Source: Pedobacter insulae
GTDB taxonomy: Bacteria > Bacteroidota > Bacteroidia > Sphingobacteriales > Sphingobacteriaceae
Direction: 5' to 3'
DNA length: 64,000 nucleotides
Assembly: GCF_900113525.1 (NCBI RefSeq)
Contig: NZ_FOPP01000006.1
Span: 62,001 to 126,000, forward strand
Positions 37,412 to 47,153 of this stretch are shown one piece after another; the first letter of the stretch is position 1, and the number at the start of each line of letters is the position of its first letter. The notes beneath the pieces are model-generated. The model searched no databases and had not been told where the DNA came from. It saw nothing but the letters and a program-made list of their open reading frames with translations. The position numbers were made by a program, and so were the translations under genes.

Positions 37412-38350
37412 ATGAAGATAACGGTAGTTGGGGCTGGTGCAGTTGGTGCCACCTGTGCAGACAACATTGCAAGAAAAGAATTAGCTGAAGAATTAGTATT
37501 GTTAGACATTAAAGAAGGCTTTGCTGAAGGTAAGGCAATTGACATGATGCAAACTGCTGCTTTATTAGGCTTTGATACTAAAATTAAAGGCGTAACCAAT
37601 GATTACAGCCAAACTGCGGGATCTGCAGTAGCAGTAATTACTTCGGGCCTACCTCGTAAACCGGGGATGACTCGTGAAGAGTTAATTGGCATCAATGCAG
37701 GCATTGTTAAAGGTGTGGCAGAAAATATTTTAAAGTATTCTCCGGAAGCGATTATTATCGTAATCAGTAACCCTATGGATACCATGACCTATTTAGCATT
37801 AAAATCGTTAGGCTTACCTAAAAATCGTATCATCGGGATGGGTGGAACTTTAGATAGTGCTCGTTTTAAATATTATTTAAGTGTAGCATTAGGCTGTAAT
37901 TCTAACGATTTACAAGGATTTGTAATTGGCGGCCATGGTGACACAACGATGATTCCATTAACTCGTTATGCAACTTACCAAAGTTTACCTGTTAGTGACT
38001 TACTGGATGAAGCGACTCTGGCAAAAGTAGCTGCCGATACCATGGTTGGTGGCGCTACGTTAACTGGCTTATTAGGTACTTCTGCTTGGTATGCTCCAGG
38101 TGCTGCAGGTGCTGCATTAGTTGAAGCAATTGTGCGTGATGAGAAAAAACTATTTACCTGCTGTGTAGCCTTAGAAGGCGAATATGGTCAACAAGATATC
38201 TGTTTAGGCGTTCCAGTTATCGTTGGACGAAATGGATGGGAAAAAATCATTGACTATAAATTAAACGAAACTGAACAAGCAGCATTTAATAAAAGTGCAG
38301 ATGCAGTACGTAGTATGAATAATGTTTTAGCTGAAATGAAATTAGTTTAA
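37412..38350 (+). CDS. mdh: Malate dehydrogenase
   Basis: A 312-residue cytosolic NAD-dependent enzyme of the citric acid cycle, LDH-like type. The dinucleotide motif VVGAGAVGATCADN opens the protein. Substrate residues follow in GLPRKPGMTREEL, SNPMDTMTYLALK and the catalytic histidine in VIGGHGDTTMIPL. Length and motifs are usual. The next gene begins immediately after its stop codon (TAA then ATG), so they are co-transcribed, with a hairpin inside the following gene. Confidence 0.95.
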   Translation: MKITVVGAGAVGATCADNIARKELAEELVLLDIKEGFAEGKAIDMMQTAALLGFDTKIKGVTNDYSQTAGSAVAVITSGLPRKPGMTREELIGINAGIVKGVAENILKYSPEAIIIVISNPMDTMTYLALKSLGLPKNRIIGMGGTLDSARFKYYLSVALGCNSNDLQGFVIGGHGDTTMIPLTRYATYQSLPVSDLLDEATLAKVAADTMVGGATLTGLLGTSAWYAPGAAGAALVEAIVRDEKKLFTCCVALEGEYGQQDICLGVPVIVGRNGWEKIIDYKLNETEQAAFNKSADAVRSMNNVLAEMKLV

Positions 38351-38776
38351 ATGAGAACGATTACCGTTCCATTAACCTTAATTAACTTACAAGACGACGG
38401 TTTCCACCTTTTGGTGGAAATTGTTGTTTTCGGGGAAAATTTAGTTGCCGTATTAGATACCGGTGCATCGCGATCTGTTTTTGACAAAGGACTAATGGAA
38501 AAACACATTACAGAACTGACGGTTAATGATGACACCCAGGCAGCAACCATCTTCAGTACCTCTACTACGCTACAGGGTGTAATTCCGAAGTTGAAAATTG
38601 GGCAACTAACCTTAAAAAACTATACTGCAGTAGGACTCGACTTACAAAGTGTGTCCGACACCTACCTACAGCTGGGTCACCCCCCGGTAGCCGGCATTAT
38701 TGGAGGCGATATTTTGACTGAATTTAATGCCAAGATTGATTATAAGAAAAGATTGTTGAGGCTTTATAAGGCTTAA
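38351..38776 (+). CDS. Retropepsin-like aspartic protease, single domain
   Basis: A 141-residue protein of clan AA. The catalytic motif is AVLDTGASRSVFD near residue 35, followed by the hydrophobic-Gly block and, near the end, IIGGDILTEFNAKIDY. With only one DTGA it must dimerise to form an active site, as retroviral proteases do. No signal peptide or membrane segment. Its ATG follows the mdh stop without a gap. Substrates of such small bacterial family members are largely unknown. It may instead be an inactive fold, although the active-site residues are kept. Confidence 0.8.
   Translation: MRTITVPLTLINLQDDGFHLLVEIVVFGENLVAVLDTGASRSVFDKGLMEKHITELTVNDDTQAATIFSTSTTLQGVIPKLKIGQLTLKNYTAVGLDLQSVSDTYLQLGHPPVAGIIGGDILTEFNAKIDYKKRLLRLYKA
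38401..38420 (+). terminator. Terminator-like hairpin inside the protease gene
   Basis: TTTCCACC, TTTT, GGTGGAAA forms a perfect 8-bp hairpin, followed by a T-rich stretch TTGTTGTTTT, 50 bases after the start of the protease gene. It might attenuate readthrough from mdh, or be a coding coincidence. Confidence 0.35.
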
Positions 38777-38822
38777 TTATGGAAATTGGTTAATTAACTA
38801 AGCGAGTAAAACCGTAAATTGT

Positions 38823-39482
38823 ATGAGATACCAAAAAATTTTATGTTTAATCTTATTTTGCTCTCCCCTTGTTCTTTCGGCACAAGAAATCAAAATTATT
38901 GACAAACCAATTATTTACGATTCTACGCGAATCCAATTAACTTTACAATATCTTAAAGATAGGCATGGCATAAACCAAAAAACAGTTGAAATAGAACCCA
39001 AAATAATTGTACTTCATTGGACTGCTTCAAAAACAATGCTGTCAGCCTTTAATACTTTTAATAAACCAACACTAGATGGCGGCCGCAAGGCTATTGCCGG
39101 GGCGAGTAACCTCAATGTATCTTCTCAATTTTTAATAGATAGAGATGGAAGCATATATCGGCTGATGCCGGAAAATGTTTTTGCTCGACATGTAATTGGC
39201 TTAAACTATTGTGCTATTGGCGTAGAAAATGTTGGTAGCAACGATTTCCCCTTAACAAAGGAACAACTTATCGCCAATGAACAATTGGTTCGTTACTTAA
39301 GTAAAAAATATGAAATCACCCATTTAATTGGCCATTACGAATATAATCAATTCAAAGGGACAAAGTTGTGGAAGGAAACCGATCCAAATTATCAAACTGG
39401 AAAAACTGACCCAGGCGTAGCTTTCATGGAAAAAATCAGGATAAATCTTAAAGATCTCAAATTAAAGGGGGCTTCTGATTAA
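38823..39482 (+). CDS. N-acetylmuramoyl-L-alanine amidase (Amidase_2)
   Basis: A 219-residue exported protein. The signal peptide runs to about LSAQE (residue 21). The amidase_2 fold follows: the zinc histidine in IIVLHWTASKTM near residue 62, a later HVIGLNYCAIGVENVGSN, and LIGHYEYNQFKGTK with the second histidine. DPNYQTGKTDPG supplies the rest. It removes stem peptides from muramic acid in the periplasm or cuts free muropeptides. It stands after a 46-base gap from the protease gene and before the SRPBCC gene. Confidence 0.88.
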   Translation: MRYQKILCLILFCSPLVLSAQEIKIIDKPIIYDSTRIQLTLQYLKDRHGINQKTVEIEPKIIVLHWTASKTMLSAFNTFNKPTLDGGRKAIAGASNLNVSSQFLIDRDGSIYRLMPENVFARHVIGLNYCAIGVENVGSNDFPLTKEQLIANEQLVRYLSKKYEITHLIGHYEYNQFKGTKLWKETDPNYQTGKTDPGVAFMEKIRINLKDLKLKGASD

Positions 39483-39496
39483 AAATAAAGCTTGTT

Positions 39497-39545
39497 AATT
39501 TAATTTGTTTATGCTTAACTTTAAGTAAACCAAACAAATTAAATT
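39497..39545 (+). promoter_or_regulatory. 14-bp inverted repeat abutting a start codon
   Basis: AATTTAATTTGTTT (39497-39510) and AAACAAATTAAATT (39532-39545) are perfect inverted copies around a 21-base loop. The second arm ends on the base before the ATG at 39546. TAACTTTA in the loop resembles a -7 box. It could be an operator or an mRNA hairpin masking translation initiation. Confidence 0.5.
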
Positions 39546-40079
39546 ATGAAGATATTAAAAGTAGTACTTGGAATTATCGCCGCGCTATTGATTATTTTTT
39601 TCGTAGGCGGTATTTTTTTACCAAAAACTTATTCAGTTAACAGATCTACTGTAATTAATGCGCCGGACAGTGTTATTTACAAAAACATCGCCGACTTTAA
39701 TGAATTTTACAAATGGAATCCATGGGCTAAAATGGAACCTACAGCCAAAACCACTGTAACTGGTGACGTTGCACAACCCGGTCATTTGTATACCTGGGAA
39801 GGCGATAAAACTGGTTCAGGCTACATGAAAGTGAAAAGCGTGGAGCCTAGCAAAATGGTTGATATAGAATTAAAATTCCTTAAACCATTTGAAAGTTCAT
39901 CGGATACTCGATTTGACATCATTAAGGAAGGCGATGGAAATAAGGTTACTTGGACCATGAGTGGAGAGAATGTTGGCACTATGAACAAGTGGATGGGCTT
40001 AATGATGGACGGAATGATTGGAAAAGACTTTGAAGATGGTTTAAAATTCCTAAAAGAAAAATCTGAGTCGGGGAAATAG
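39546..40079 (+). CDS. SRPBCC family protein, membrane-anchored
   Basis: A 177-residue protein with an N-terminal hydrophobic segment (residues about 4-25, VVLGIIAALLIIFFVGG) and a START/SRPBCC-like fold after it. That fold is shown by VINAPDSVIYKNIADFNEFYKWNPWAKM and the later strands GSGYMKVKSVEPSKMVDIEL. Polyketide-cyclase/dehydrase-type members bind hydrophobic ligands; no ligand can be assigned. An unusual inverted repeat lies directly before its start codon. A strong bidirectional terminator separates it from gyrB. Confidence 0.78.
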   Translation: MKILKVVLGIIAALLIIFFVGGIFLPKTYSVNRSTVINAPDSVIYKNIADFNEFYKWNPWAKMEPTAKTTVTGDVAQPGHLYTWEGDKTGSGYMKVKSVEPSKMVDIELKFLKPFESSSDTRFDIIKEGDGNKVTWTMSGENVGTMNKWMGLMMDGMIGKDFEDGLKFLKEKSESGK

Positions 40080-40090
40080 GCAACAAAATT

Positions 40091-40142
40091 GGCGCATAAA
40101 AAAACCCTTCAGCATTCCATCTGAAGGGTTTTTTTATGCGCC
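40091..40142. terminator. Bidirectional terminator between SRPBCC gene and gyrB
   Basis: Two 22-base arms (40091-40112 and 40121-40142) are perfect inverted copies around an eight-base loop. Each includes a run of seven A or T next to the CCCTTCAG stem. It terminates both convergent genes. Confidence 0.96.
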
Positions 40143-40148
40143 TGTTTA

Positions 40149-42122
<1,974 letters not shown>

Positions 42123-42131
42123 TTAAAGAAT

Positions 42132-42139
42132 CAAAAATA
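42132..42139 (-). promoter_or_regulatory. -7 box of gyrB
   Basis: TATTTTTG on the minus strand, 24 bases before the gyrB ATG. Confidence 0.5.
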
Positions 42140-42245
42140 ACCATTTTACACGAATTAACGCAGATTGTGGATAACTATTTGACTGTTGAAAGCTAGATAA
42201 TTTAATTAAAAAACGCTTGTTTTTAGGATACTCCAATTTGATTTT

Positions 42246-42268
42246 TATATTTGTTAAAATTTAACAAA
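42246..42268 (+). promoter_or_regulatory. -7 box and overlapping palindrome of lipoprotein gene
   Basis: TATATTTG (42246-42253) overlaps a perfect palindrome TTTGTTAAA-A-TTTAACAAA (42250-42268) that would cover the transcription start. A regulator bound there would block initiation. TTTGTTAAA also occurs at 22838-22846. Confidence 0.55.
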
Positions 42269-42306
42269 CCAGAACGCTCCGACAGGGGGAAAATAAAAGC
42301 AATTTC

Positions 42307-42903
42307 ATGAAATCAACTACATTAAAATTAGGCAGTTTAGCTACTGCAATAGCATTAGTTTCTGTATTAACTGCCTGCGGGAATAAAGACAATAAGGCGG
42401 AAACAAATAAACCAACTTCCACTACTGTTGCAGCCGATGAGAAAATCGTATATGTTAACTCTGATTCGTTATTAACGAAGTATGAATATTTTAAAGACCT
42501 TAAGGCAAAAATGGAAACTAAAGGTAAAGCAGCCGAAAGTGATTTAGCCGCTAAATCCCAAGCTTTTCAGCGTGAAGTACAACAATATCAACAGCAGCAA
42601 AACACGATGCCTGCAGACCAGCGAGCTTCTACAGAGCAAAGATTAGCACGTAAACAACAAGAATTACAAGCTTATCAGCAAAATGCGGGTGCTGCCCTGC
42701 AAAACGACCAAGCTAAAGAACAAGAGGTGCTTTATAATAAAGTAGCTGAATATTTAAAAGGCTATGCAAAAACCAAAGGTTATAAAATGGTTTTAACTTA
42801 TTCAAAAGGCAATAGCGCTATTTTGTTTGCAGATGAAAGTTTAGATGTAACAAGTGCAGTGATCGTTGGCTTAAATGAAGCCTATAAGAAAGATAAAAAA
42901 TAG
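42307..42903 (+). CDS. OmpH/Skp-family lipoprotein
   Basis: A 198-residue protein with a lipoprotein signal peptide (VLTAC, lipid on Cys24). A linker and an OmpH/Skp-like helical body follow: VYVNSDSLLTKYEYFKDLKA, then a Q-rich coiled coil at about 75-140, then YKMVLTYSKGNSAILFADES. It is a third OmpH relative in the window, anchored in a membrane by lipid unlike the two soluble ones, and expressed from a separate palindrome-controlled promoter. A strong terminator follows at once. Confidence 0.87.
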   Translation: MKSTTLKLGSLATAIALVSVLTACGNKDNKAETNKPTSTTVAADEKIVYVNSDSLLTKYEYFKDLKAKMETKGKAAESDLAAKSQAFQREVQQYQQQQNTMPADQRASTEQRLARKQQELQAYQQNAGAALQNDQAKEQEVLYNKVAEYLKGYAKTKGYKMVLTYSKGNSAILFADESLDVTSAVIVGLNEAYKKDKK

Positions 42904-42936
42904 TAAGTGCTTAGGAAGAATGATATTTTAAATAAT

Positions 42937-42966
42937 GCTCCGAGAAATCGGAGCTTTTATTTTGCG
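42937..42966 (+). terminator. Intrinsic terminator of OmpH-like lipoprotein gene
   Basis: GCTCCGA (42937-42943), a GAAA loop, TCGGAGC (42948-42954), then TTTTATTTTG. Classical stem, tetraloop and U-tail. Confidence 0.88.
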
Positions 42967-42979
42967 TTAGATAAAATGA

Positions 42980-43010
42980 AAAGCCAATTTCCATTACGGA
43001 AACTGGCTTT
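42980..43010 (-). terminator. Terminator of TlpA-like gene
   Basis: A 13-bp stem with one mismatch (42980-42992 and 42998-43010) and a five-base loop, followed on the minus strand by TTTTCATTTTATC. Ends the TlpA-like gene. Confidence 0.65.
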
Positions 43011-43045
43011 CGACTTATGTGTGTGATTATAAAATTTGTTCTTAC

Positions 43046-44962
43046 TTATTTCGTAGCTTCCTTACTTCCTTTCGCCAAAGCAATCATCATATCCAATTCT
43101 TTTACGGTCCCATCTGCAGAGCCGCTGAAACCCACCTTTTTAAACCGGATGTTTCCATTTCCATCTACAATAAATTTAGTTGGAATCCCCTCAACCTTGT
43201 ACTGTTCAATAACTTCAAATTTGCTGGGATCTTTAGGGTTTTTTGTATCCAACAACACATTAAAGGTATAATTGGAGTTTGCGGCTGCCCAGTCTTTGAC
43301 AACCTTTTCTCTATTTTCTTCGGTTTGCCAGGTGTTAACAAATAAGAAAACTACATTAGGGTCGCTTTTGTATTTATCAACTGCTTTCTGCATACCGGGA
43401 AATGAAGCAATGCATGGTCCACACCAAGTTGCCCAATAATCAACGATCACGACCTTACCTTTCAATGCCGCAAGAGATACAGTTTCTCCCTTAAGATTAG
43501 TTAAGCTGAATTTTGGAGCTGGCATATTGATCATCTCTTTAACAAATTTAGCGTGTTCCTTTTCTAAAGCTTCTTTTTCCAATGCCGCATAATAAGTATC
43601 GAACGGTTGGCTCCCTTTGTATCCTAACTTTAAATCAGCTTTCATTTGCTCTGTACCCTGACCTGCTTTGATAAATCTTTCCGCATAGGTAACGACTTTA
43701 TCATTTTGCCCCGCCTTTGCCAAAAAGGTCACATATCTCCCATTCATTTCCGCATTGGTGAAATTGTTTTGATTTACTGCGATTTCCTGATATTTTAATG
43801 CTTCGGCATCTTTCCCTAAATGATGAAGTAGCAGTGCATATGTATCTGCGTACATTCCATAATTACTTTCTAAGCCTTTCAAATAATCTTCCTTCGAAGC
43901 ATACATAGCCGGAACCGGATCATTTTTAGCCTGCTCAAGCAATGCTAGTGATTTTTGCGAGATAGCGCTGGCAAAGTCCAAATTCTCTTTCTTTTCAGCA
44001 CTTGGCCAAGCATAAGAATTATAAATCGATGCTAAAGTAGTTTTACTAGTTACTTTATTAGCATATTCTTCAAATTTCGCATTGTCTTTGGCTTCTGCAT
44101 AGGCACCCGCAATCTGTGCATAAAAACCTTCAATTTTTTCTGCATCGGCTTTTTTACTCGGGTTTAAGTCGAAATTCTTTATGAACGCCGCTAACTTTTC
44201 TATCTTCTTGGCAGCGTCTTTTTCATTGTATATGCCGTTGGCCGATATATTATAAGCATAAGTACCTTTTGGATATTTTGCCTTTACTAGATTGTATACA
44301 GAGTCTGATGATGACTTTCGCTTTAAAACAGTATATAAGCTTGCCATTTTGATAAAATCTTCTTCTTTGGGATTGGGGCTACTATTCAATAAGGCAATTT
44401 GATCGCTTACCAATTTACCTCCTTTAACTTTATCCAATCCATACTGCAAATTCATATAAAGCACTACGTATTTGGATTGCAGGGCTGGATCTTGTTCAAA
44501 TGATTTTTCTAGCGCAGCAATAGCCTTAACCTTATCAGCCTTCACGCCAGCAAATGCACTTCCCATCCCATTATAAAATTGTGCTTCCCAATAATAGGCC
44601 ATTGCTGTAGGACTATCTCCTTTATAAAACAACGTATAATATCCGTTTGGGTTATCATCTTTTGTGCCGTCGGCTGCAAAAGTTATTACCGCAATAGCTG
44701 TGCTATCTATAGGTGTAAAAGAACCTTTATATACCGCCCCCTCTTTGGTAAGGGGAATATCTATTACCTTTTGCTTTGTGTTTACAAAAGTATAGGCTAC
44801 ACACTTTACGTTGGCCAGCATAGCCAATTTACCTCCTGTAGGATCATATGTAAATGAAAGTGGCGCGCCAGCTTCTGGCTTTTTACTTGAGAAAGTTACA
44901 CTTTGAGCCGCTAAATCCAGCATAGTAAAAGCCGCCATAACGAATAAGAGAATTTTTTTCAT
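43046..44962 (-). CDS. TlpA-like thiol-disulfide protein with long N-terminal region
   Basis: A 638-residue exported protein. The signal peptide ends near LDLAAQS (residue 20). A beta-rich stretch of about 110 residues follows, then a helical region (about 130-460) with TPR-like alternation. The C-terminal thioredoxin domain is at about 490-635. The redox motif WATWCGPCIASFP gives a CxxC. The VEGIPTKFIVDGNGNIRF segment carries the cis-proline. Exported thioredoxins of this sort reduce or isomerise periplasmic disulfides; the partners are unknown. Preceded by an inverted repeat at 44983-45004. Confidence 0.87.
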   Translation of the reverse strand: MKKILLFVMAAFTMLDLAAQSVTFSSKKPEAGAPLSFTYDPTGGKLAMLANVKCVAYTFVNTKQKVIDIPLTKEGAVYKGSFTPIDSTAIAVITFAADGTKDDNPNGYYTLFYKGDSPTAMAYYWEAQFYNGMGSAFAGVKADKVKAIAALEKSFEQDPALQSKYVVLYMNLQYGLDKVKGGKLVSDQIALLNSSPNPKEEDFIKMASLYTVLKRKSSSDSVYNLVKAKYPKGTYAYNISANGIYNEKDAAKKIEKLAAFIKNFDLNPSKKADAEKIEGFYAQIAGAYAEAKDNAKFEEYANKVTSKTTLASIYNSYAWPSAEKKENLDFASAISQKSLALLEQAKNDPVPAMYASKEDYLKGLESNYGMYADTYALLLHHLGKDAEALKYQEIAVNQNNFTNAEMNGRYVTFLAKAGQNDKVVTYAERFIKAGQGTEQMKADLKLGYKGSQPFDTYYAALEKEALEKEHAKFVKEMINMPAPKFSLTNLKGETVSLAALKGKVVIVDYWATWCGPCIASFPGMQKAVDKYKSDPNVVFLFVNTWQTEENREKVVKDWAAANSNYTFNVLLDTKNPKDPSKFEVIEQYKVEGIPTKFIVDGNGNIRFKKVGFSGSADGTVKELDMMIALAKGSKEATK

Positions 44963-44982
44963 ATTCTTGGAATTTAGGTTTA

Positions 44983-45004
44983 ATAAACTAAATATATAGT
45001 TTAT
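44983..45004 (-). promoter_or_regulatory. Inverted repeat upstream of TlpA-like gene
   Basis: ATAAACTA and TAGTTTAT surround AATATA, a perfect 8-bp inverted repeat 20 bases upstream of the ATG. It overlaps TATATTTA, a near match to a -7 box. Operator candidate. Confidence 0.4.
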
Positions 45005-45074
45005 TTTTTAATCTACCAAATATTTTATAAGTTATTTATTTTTAACAAGATAAGGTCATCGGAATGATTTTCAC

Positions 45075-45082
45075 TAAATTTG
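45075..45082 (+). promoter_or_regulatory. -7 box of EcsC gene (leaderless candidate)
   Basis: TAAATTTG ends five bases before the ATG at 45088. It lies inside the extension that would start at 45064, so the shorter start is preferred. Confidence 0.55.
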
Positions 45083-45087
45083 TTTCA

Positions 45088-45816
45088 ATGAATAGTTACG
45101 AACAACAAGTCAACTTAGCACTTCAATCCTGGAAACTCGAATTAATGAAAAAGCCAAGCCGATTAGGCAGCCTGGCTACCAAAGTACAGCGCAAAATAAA
45201 CAGCTATATCCCTACTAAAGTACATAAAGCAATTACGTCTGCCATTAAACAAATGGTCAAGGCAGTGTTATTTGGTTCAACCTATACCACTTCGGCTATG
45301 CCGGATGAAAGCTTAAGTTTATTGCATCGGGAATCGTTGGTACAAGCGAAAATTGATTCTTATGCAAAAACCGGCGCTGCTGAAGGAGGAATTACCGGTG
45401 CAGGAGGGTTTTTAATGAGTATGGCAGATTTCCCTATTTTGATTGGGATAAAGTTAAAAATGCTCTTTGAAATCGCCTCTTTATACGGTTTTGATGTGAG
45501 GGATTATCGAGAACGCCTATACATCTTACACATATTTCAACTGGCATTTTCTAGTAAAACAGGAACTCAGAACATATTTCATCAAATGCAAAACTGGAAC
45601 GAAAAACTCATTGTCTTACCCGAGAGCGCCGATCAATTCGACTGGCAGACTTTTCAGCAAGAATATCGTGATTATATCGATTTAGCAAAACTTGCCCAAT
45701 TGCTTCCAGTTGTTGGTGCTGCAGTTGGAGCTGTTGCCAATTATCAATTAATAAAAAAATTAGGTAAAACGGCTATGATGGCCTATCGAATGAGATTTGA
45801 GAGCTTAAAGATTTAA
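45088..45816 (+). CDS. EcsC family protein
   Basis: A 242-residue protein with the EcsC domain. An N-terminal helical part (QQVNLALQSWKLELMKKPSR) is followed by the glycine/alanine-rich segment AAEGGITGAGGFLMSMADFP near residue 115. The hydrophobic stretch ILIGIKLKMLFEIASLYGFD follows, and a C-terminal hydrophobic helix (LLPVVGAAVGAVANYQLI). EcsC-type proteins are associated with ABC-type secretion or proteolysis control in Bacillus, but the function here is unknown. The ATG at 45064 is rejected because the -7 box lies between. It overlaps the convergent S4 gene by four bases. Confidence 0.78.
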   Translation: MNSYEQQVNLALQSWKLELMKKPSRLGSLATKVQRKINSYIPTKVHKAITSAIKQMVKAVLFGSTYTTSAMPDESLSLLHRESLVQAKIDSYAKTGAAEGGITGAGGFLMSMADFPILIGIKLKMLFEIASLYGFDVRDYRERLYILHIFQLAFSSKTGTQNIFHQMQNWNEKLIVLPESADQFDWQTFQQEYRDYIDLAKLAQLLPVVGAAVGAVANYQLIKKLGKTAMMAYRMRFESLKI

Positions 45817-46211
45817 GCCTCATCAAACATTCCTCCAATCAAGTCGTCAGTTTCTCTTCGCTCTTTTTTTGTAGGCCTCCCAGCTCCTCGATCACGCTTT
45901 AAAGTCGGCGCATGAAACATGGATTTAAAGGCGTGAGTTTCTTCAACCGGTGTTAGATCCTTATATTTTGTAACGGCAATTTTAGCTTCTACCCTATTGT
46001 AAAGTAACTCAACAACTTCGATTACCTTTTTTTCAATCCCCTTAGAAACTTGATATATTTCACCAACTTTTACAATAGCCGATGGCTTTGAGTTTTGTCC
46101 ATTGAGTTTTACTCGTCCAGCTTTACAGGCATCAGTAGCCAAACTTCGCGTTTTAAATAAGCGAATTGCCCATAGATATTTATCAATCCTTAATTTCTCA
46201 ATCTCCTTCAT
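45813..46211 (-). CDS. RNA-binding S4-domain protein (Hsp15-like)
   Basis: A 132-residue RNA-binding protein. The S4 domain is at residues about 5-65 (RIDKYLWAIRLFKTRSLATD, AGRVKLNGQNSKPSAIVKVG). A basic/charged end (LKRDRGAGRPTKKERRET) resembles Hsp15/HslR. Hsp15 recycles stalled 50S subunits carrying peptidyl-tRNA in heat shock; here this is family inference. The ATG at 46211 is used; a TTG in frame at 46220 lies in the -7 box. Its stop codon overlaps that of the convergent EcsC gene. Confidence 0.85.
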   Translation of the reverse strand: MKEIEKLRIDKYLWAIRLFKTRSLATDACKAGRVKLNGQNSKPSAIVKVGEIYQVSKGIEKKVIEVVELLYNRVEAKIAVTKYKDLTPVEETHAFKSMFHAPTLKRDRGAGRPTKKERRETDDLIGGMFDEA

Positions 46212-46217
46212 AAAAAC

Positions 46218-46225
46218 CAAAAGTA
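46218..46225 (-). promoter_or_regulatory. -7 box of S4 gene (leaderless candidate)
   Basis: TACTTTTG on the minus strand, six bases before the ATG at 46211. It contains the false TTG start. Confidence 0.55.
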
Positions 46226-46226
46226 A

Positions 46227-46266
46227 GTTAATTTGGTTAATTGGTTAATTGTTGAACTGGTTAAAT
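46227..46266. repeat. 8-bp tandem repeat, five copies
   Basis: Five consecutive 8-base units, consensus GGTTAATT, two of them perfect. They occupy the divergent gap between the S4 gene and dapD, directly upstream of the S4 -7 box. Confidence 0.72.
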
Positions 46267-46327
46267 GTAAGCAAATAGTTACTTAATTGAATAAAAATCG
46301 TTTATTTTGTAAAAAATTATAAAAATC

Positions 46328-47146
46328 ATGATCGAAGATTTAAAAAAGCTAATAGAAGCTGCTTGGGAAGACAGATCCTTGTTGGGATACACTGAATATT
46401 GTGAGGCAATTGAAGCCGTTATAAAGAAACTTGATGCAGGAGAGTTACGTGTTGCTGAGCCAATTTTAAATACTTGGGGAATTAATGAATGGATTAAAAA
46501 AGCGGTAATCATGTATTTTCCGATTAAGGAAATGAAAGAGATTAAAAATAATCCTTTCGTTTACCATGATAAAATGGAGCTAAAAACTGATTATAAATCT
46601 ACTGGTGTTCGTGTTGTACCAATGGCCAGCGCACGTTACGGTGCTTATTTAGCTAAAGGTGTAATCATGATGCCGTCTTATGTAAATATTGGCGCCTATG
46701 TAGACGAAGGTACAATGGTTGACACCTGGGCTACCGTTGGGTCATGCGCCCAAATTGGCAAACGTGTACACTTAAGTGGTGGTGTGGGCATTGGTGGGGT
46801 TTTGGAGCCTGTGCAAGCTGCGCCCGTTATTATTGAAGACGATTGTTTCATTGGTTCAAGAGCGATTGTTGTAGAAGGGGTAAAAGTTGAAAGAGAAGCA
46901 GTTTTAGGTGCAAATGTAGTATTAACAGCATCTACTAAAATCATCGATGTGACCGGTTCAACCCCTATTGAATATAAAGGTGTTGTCCCAGCTCGTTCTG
47001 TAGTGATACCCGGCTCTTATACAAAGAAATTTCCAGCAGGTGAATTTCAAGTGCCTTGCGCATTAATTATCGGTCAGCGCAAAGAATCAACTGATAAAAA
47101 AACTTCCCTTAATGATGCATTGAGAGAAAACAATGTAGCCGTATAA
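46328..47146 (+). CDS. dapD: Tetrahydrodipicolinate N-succinyltransferase
   Basis: A 272-residue enzyme of lysine/meso-diaminopimelate synthesis that adds succinyl to tetrahydrodipicolinate. The middle has the left-handed beta-helix hexapeptide pattern (PSYVNIGAYVDEGTMVDTWA, VGSCAQIGKRVHLSGGVGIG, SRAIVVEGVKVEREAVLGAN). The N-terminal helical part and short C-terminal strand are as usual. DAP feeds peptidoglycan as well as lysine. A glycosyltransferase gene follows after seven bases. Confidence 0.95.
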   Translation: MIEDLKKLIEAAWEDRSLLGYTEYCEAIEAVIKKLDAGELRVAEPILNTWGINEWIKKAVIMYFPIKEMKEIKNNPFVYHDKMELKTDYKSTGVRVVPMASARYGAYLAKGVIMMPSYVNIGAYVDEGTMVDTWATVGSCAQIGKRVHLSGGVGIGGVLEPVQAAPVIIEDDCFIGSRAIVVEGVKVEREAVLGANVVLTASTKIIDVTGSTPIEYKGVVPARSVVIPGSYTKKFPAGEFQVPCALIIGQRKESTDKKTSLNDALRENNVAV

Positions 47147-47153
47147 GCTTAAG

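Noticed and set aside
43017..43345. Two overlapping open frames opposite the thioredoxin end of the TlpA-like gene
   Set aside because: They cover the antisense of WCGPC-containing codons and have no features of proteins.
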